Positions 32,823 to 33,991 of a stretch of 33,991 nt of DNA are shown piece after piece; position 1 is the stretch's first letter; every line of letters begins with the position of its first letter. The notes beneath the pieces are model-generated. The model had not been told where the DNA came from. It made no database searches and saw only the letters and a list, made by a program, of their open reading frames with translations. The translations under genes and the position numbers were made by a program. The stretch covers positions 1 through 33,991 of the forward strand of contig PBMS01000049.1 of assembly GCA_002722695.1 (NCBI GenBank). Direction: 5' to 3'. The stretch comes from Methanobacteriota archaeon (GTDB lineage: Archaea; Thermoplasmatota; Poseidoniia; Poseidoniales; Poseidoniaceae).

Positions 32823-32831
32823 TCCCTACCA
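32823..32831 (+). repeat. TCCCTACCA leader motif, copy 3
   Basis: Third copy, directly after the 11-pair hairpin and 35 bases before the integrase start. Like copy 1 it is followed by GGAGATCA. In copy 1 that GGAG serves as the ribosome site; here it is too far from the ATG. Confidence 0.45.
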
Positions 32832-32866
32832 CGGAGATCAGCAGCAAGCATATCAGGAACCAACCA

Positions 32867-33910
32867 ATGATTGAAGTACAACTAAATTCCAATGGGGATT
32901 ACTGGCAATTGTCTTGGACAGACCCCACCGGGAAGCGTATCCGGCGTGGCATCGGCCACAAATCCAAGGTCAACCGCAGGACTGCGAAAGCCCGCAGACT
33001 CGAATTGCAAATCAGCCTCAACGAAAATCGAGGACAACAGGGTTCAGCTCGGTCCCCTTGGGTCATGTGGAGCGAGCGATACTTGGTCAATCGAACTGCG
33101 GAGTTGATGCCCAAAACGATTGCCATGCACCATCAGGTGGTCAGGCTTCTGACCGAGAATGCGTACCGATCGCACGAACTGGTCATGGCGCTCACGCCTG
33201 CCCGAGCCAACGATGTCGTAGCCTCCTGGCGCACGCTTGTGGGTCCAGCCACCGTGGCCAAGTGGGTCCGCATCGCGAAGACCGTGTTCACCCACGCCCT
33301 CAACGAAGGCGAGGTTCTCATGAATCCATTCGCACACATATCCGGCGCGGAGCCAACGCCAGCCCAGCGGGAGCGGCACGTCACCATTGAGGACGTGACC
33401 AAGGTGACGCAGTATCTGCTGGAGCAGAAGCCCAAGACCGCCGCTGGGTGGGAGGGATTCAAGACCCGTGCTGGCGTGGCGCTCATGGTCCAACTTGGGT
33501 ACTGGACCGGCATGCGTACGGGCGAGTGCCGACACACCGCCGGTATTCTGATTCACGGACACCAAGAGTTGGACGAGGATCGGTACATCCTGTACCCGCG
33601 TGGCGAGTACGAGACCACCAAACAGAAGCAGCGGGTCATCCGCATCGAGCCGACCCTTCGCCTCTGGTGGAAGCAGCATGGCAAGTACCTCCAGACCATG
33701 GGAAAAAAGCCATCGAATCCATACCGAGTGGTAAAGGACGCCATGGAAGTGGTCGATGTAGAACCGTTCACGTTCGCAGATCTACGCCGCACCCGCGATG
33801 TGATCTGGCATCAAACGTATCCGTCGCACGTCTGCAACGTGTGGCTTGGACACTCTGAGCGCGTTGCTCAGAAGCATTACTTATCCGTATCGGAGGAACA
33901 CTACTCATGA
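32867..33910 (+). CDS. Tyrosine recombinase (phage integrase)
   Basis: 347 residues from ATG 32867, with AGGAA seven bases upstream; longer in-frame starts would cross the hairpin. It would catalyse site-specific integration and excision. An N-terminal beta sheet (WQLSWTDPTGKRIRRGIG) precedes a SAM-like core-binding domain (about residues 65-155). The catalytic domain has Arg217 in GYWTGMRTGEC, a Lys-rich TTKQKQRVIRI strand, Arg307 in FADLRRTRDV, His329 in WLGHSERVA and the nucleophile Tyr338 in KHYLSVSEEHYS. The usual His of the HxxR box is Ala here (A-D-L-R). The R-R-T-R and HYLxV(S/T)(D/E)EH ending recalls planctomycete integrases. The stop overlaps the next gene (ATGA). Confidence 0.92.
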   Translation: MIEVQLNSNGDYWQLSWTDPTGKRIRRGIGHKSKVNRRTAKARRLELQISLNENRGQQGSARSPWVMWSERYLVNRTAELMPKTIAMHHQVVRLLTENAYRSHELVMALTPARANDVVASWRTLVGPATVAKWVRIAKTVFTHALNEGEVLMNPFAHISGAEPTPAQRERHVTIEDVTKVTQYLLEQKPKTAAGWEGFKTRAGVALMVQLGYWTGMRTGECRHTAGILIHGHQELDEDRYILYPRGEYETTKQKQRVIRIEPTLRLWWKQHGKYLQTMGKKPSNPYRVVKDAMEVVDVEPFTFADLRRTRDVIWHQTYPSHVCNVWLGHSERVAQKHYLSVSEEHYS

Positions 33911-33991
33911 TTTCTTTATTGATTGCAGCTTTTGCAACGGTCGACATGACCAAGTTTGAAGACGCGGTGTGGTTCGTTGAGACCAGCCGCA
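33907..33991 (+). CDS. Start of a secreted protein, possibly lysozyme-like (cut by window end)
   Basis: 28 residues visible, from ATG 33907 overlapping the integrase stop by four bases. MISLLIAAFAT looks like a short signal peptide. It is followed by KFEDAVWFVETSR, which resembles the start of lysozyme-like domains of the (A/F)xxAVxxVESxxxxG type (catalytic Glu in VE-S/T). With so little sequence this is tentative, but a cell-wall-degrading protein would fill the missing lysis function. Confidence 0.4.
   Translation, partial: MISLLIAAFATVDMTKFEDAVWFVETSR

Noticed and set aside
32776-32866. Possible attachment site next to the integrase
   Set aside because: No tRNA-like segment or repeat typical of attP could be recognised; only the hairpin and TCCCTACCA motif are visible.
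32026-32892. Minus-strand open frame of 288 residues
   Set aside because: It is antisense to three coupled small genes and crosses the perfect terminator hairpin; no ribosome site or motif.

Overview
The window is a contiguous, entirely plus-strand stretch of a podovirus genome (free phage or prophage) with T7/autographivirus-style virion genes. It runs from a single-subunit RNA polymerase cut by the left edge, through a complete head, tail and ejection-protein block, to the terminase genes, a cluster of tiny basic-protein genes, a structured non-coding gap, a small-gene accessory operon and a tyrosine integrase. The right edge cuts a gene for a possible secreted lysozyme. Genes are tightly packed, often joined by ATGA or GTGA overlaps, as expected of long phage operons. 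No host gene, tRNA, rRNA, IS element or CRISPR array was seen.

Layout. 2-2374: RNA polymerase. 2355-3271: three small genes. 3273-6014: portal, scaffold and an acidic companion. 6127-7314: major capsid protein, followed by a UUCG-loop hairpin terminator. 7394-10713: a small membrane protein, an unknown beta-rich protein, a lipoprotein and three tandem short-fibre-like proteins. 10713-14577: two tandem gp11-like adaptors and the gp12-like nozzle. 14580-24687: three internal virion proteins, the last a 2557-residue polyvalent protein with an HEAGH metallopeptidase motif. 24684-28471: small terminase, a small conserved gene, a metallophosphoesterase, an unknown gene and large terminase. 28480-29939: tiny Lys/Arg-rich genes plus a protein with a PEP-CTERM-like tail. 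29940-30426: non-coding, densely structured. 30427-32775: small accessory proteins. 32867-33910: integrase. 33907-end: partial gene.

How it works together. The phage polymerase would transcribe the late block. Portal, scaffold and capsid protein build the procapsid, the two terminase subunits package DNA, and the gp11/gp12-like proteins form the tail with the fibre-like proteins as candidate receptor binders. The gp14/15/16-like proteins would be ejected to build the DNA channel. Replication genes are not in the window. RNA polymerase directly before the structural block resembles the phiKMV-type order rather than that of T7 itself. The integrase makes a temperate lifestyle possible.

Host. 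The integrase C-terminus (R-R-T-R, WLGH, HYLSV, then EEH) recalls planctomycete integrases, and one protein ends in a PEP-CTERM-like signal of the kind common in Planctomycetota. A marine planctomycete host is therefore my best guess, but it is an inference from memory of these families and not proven by this window.
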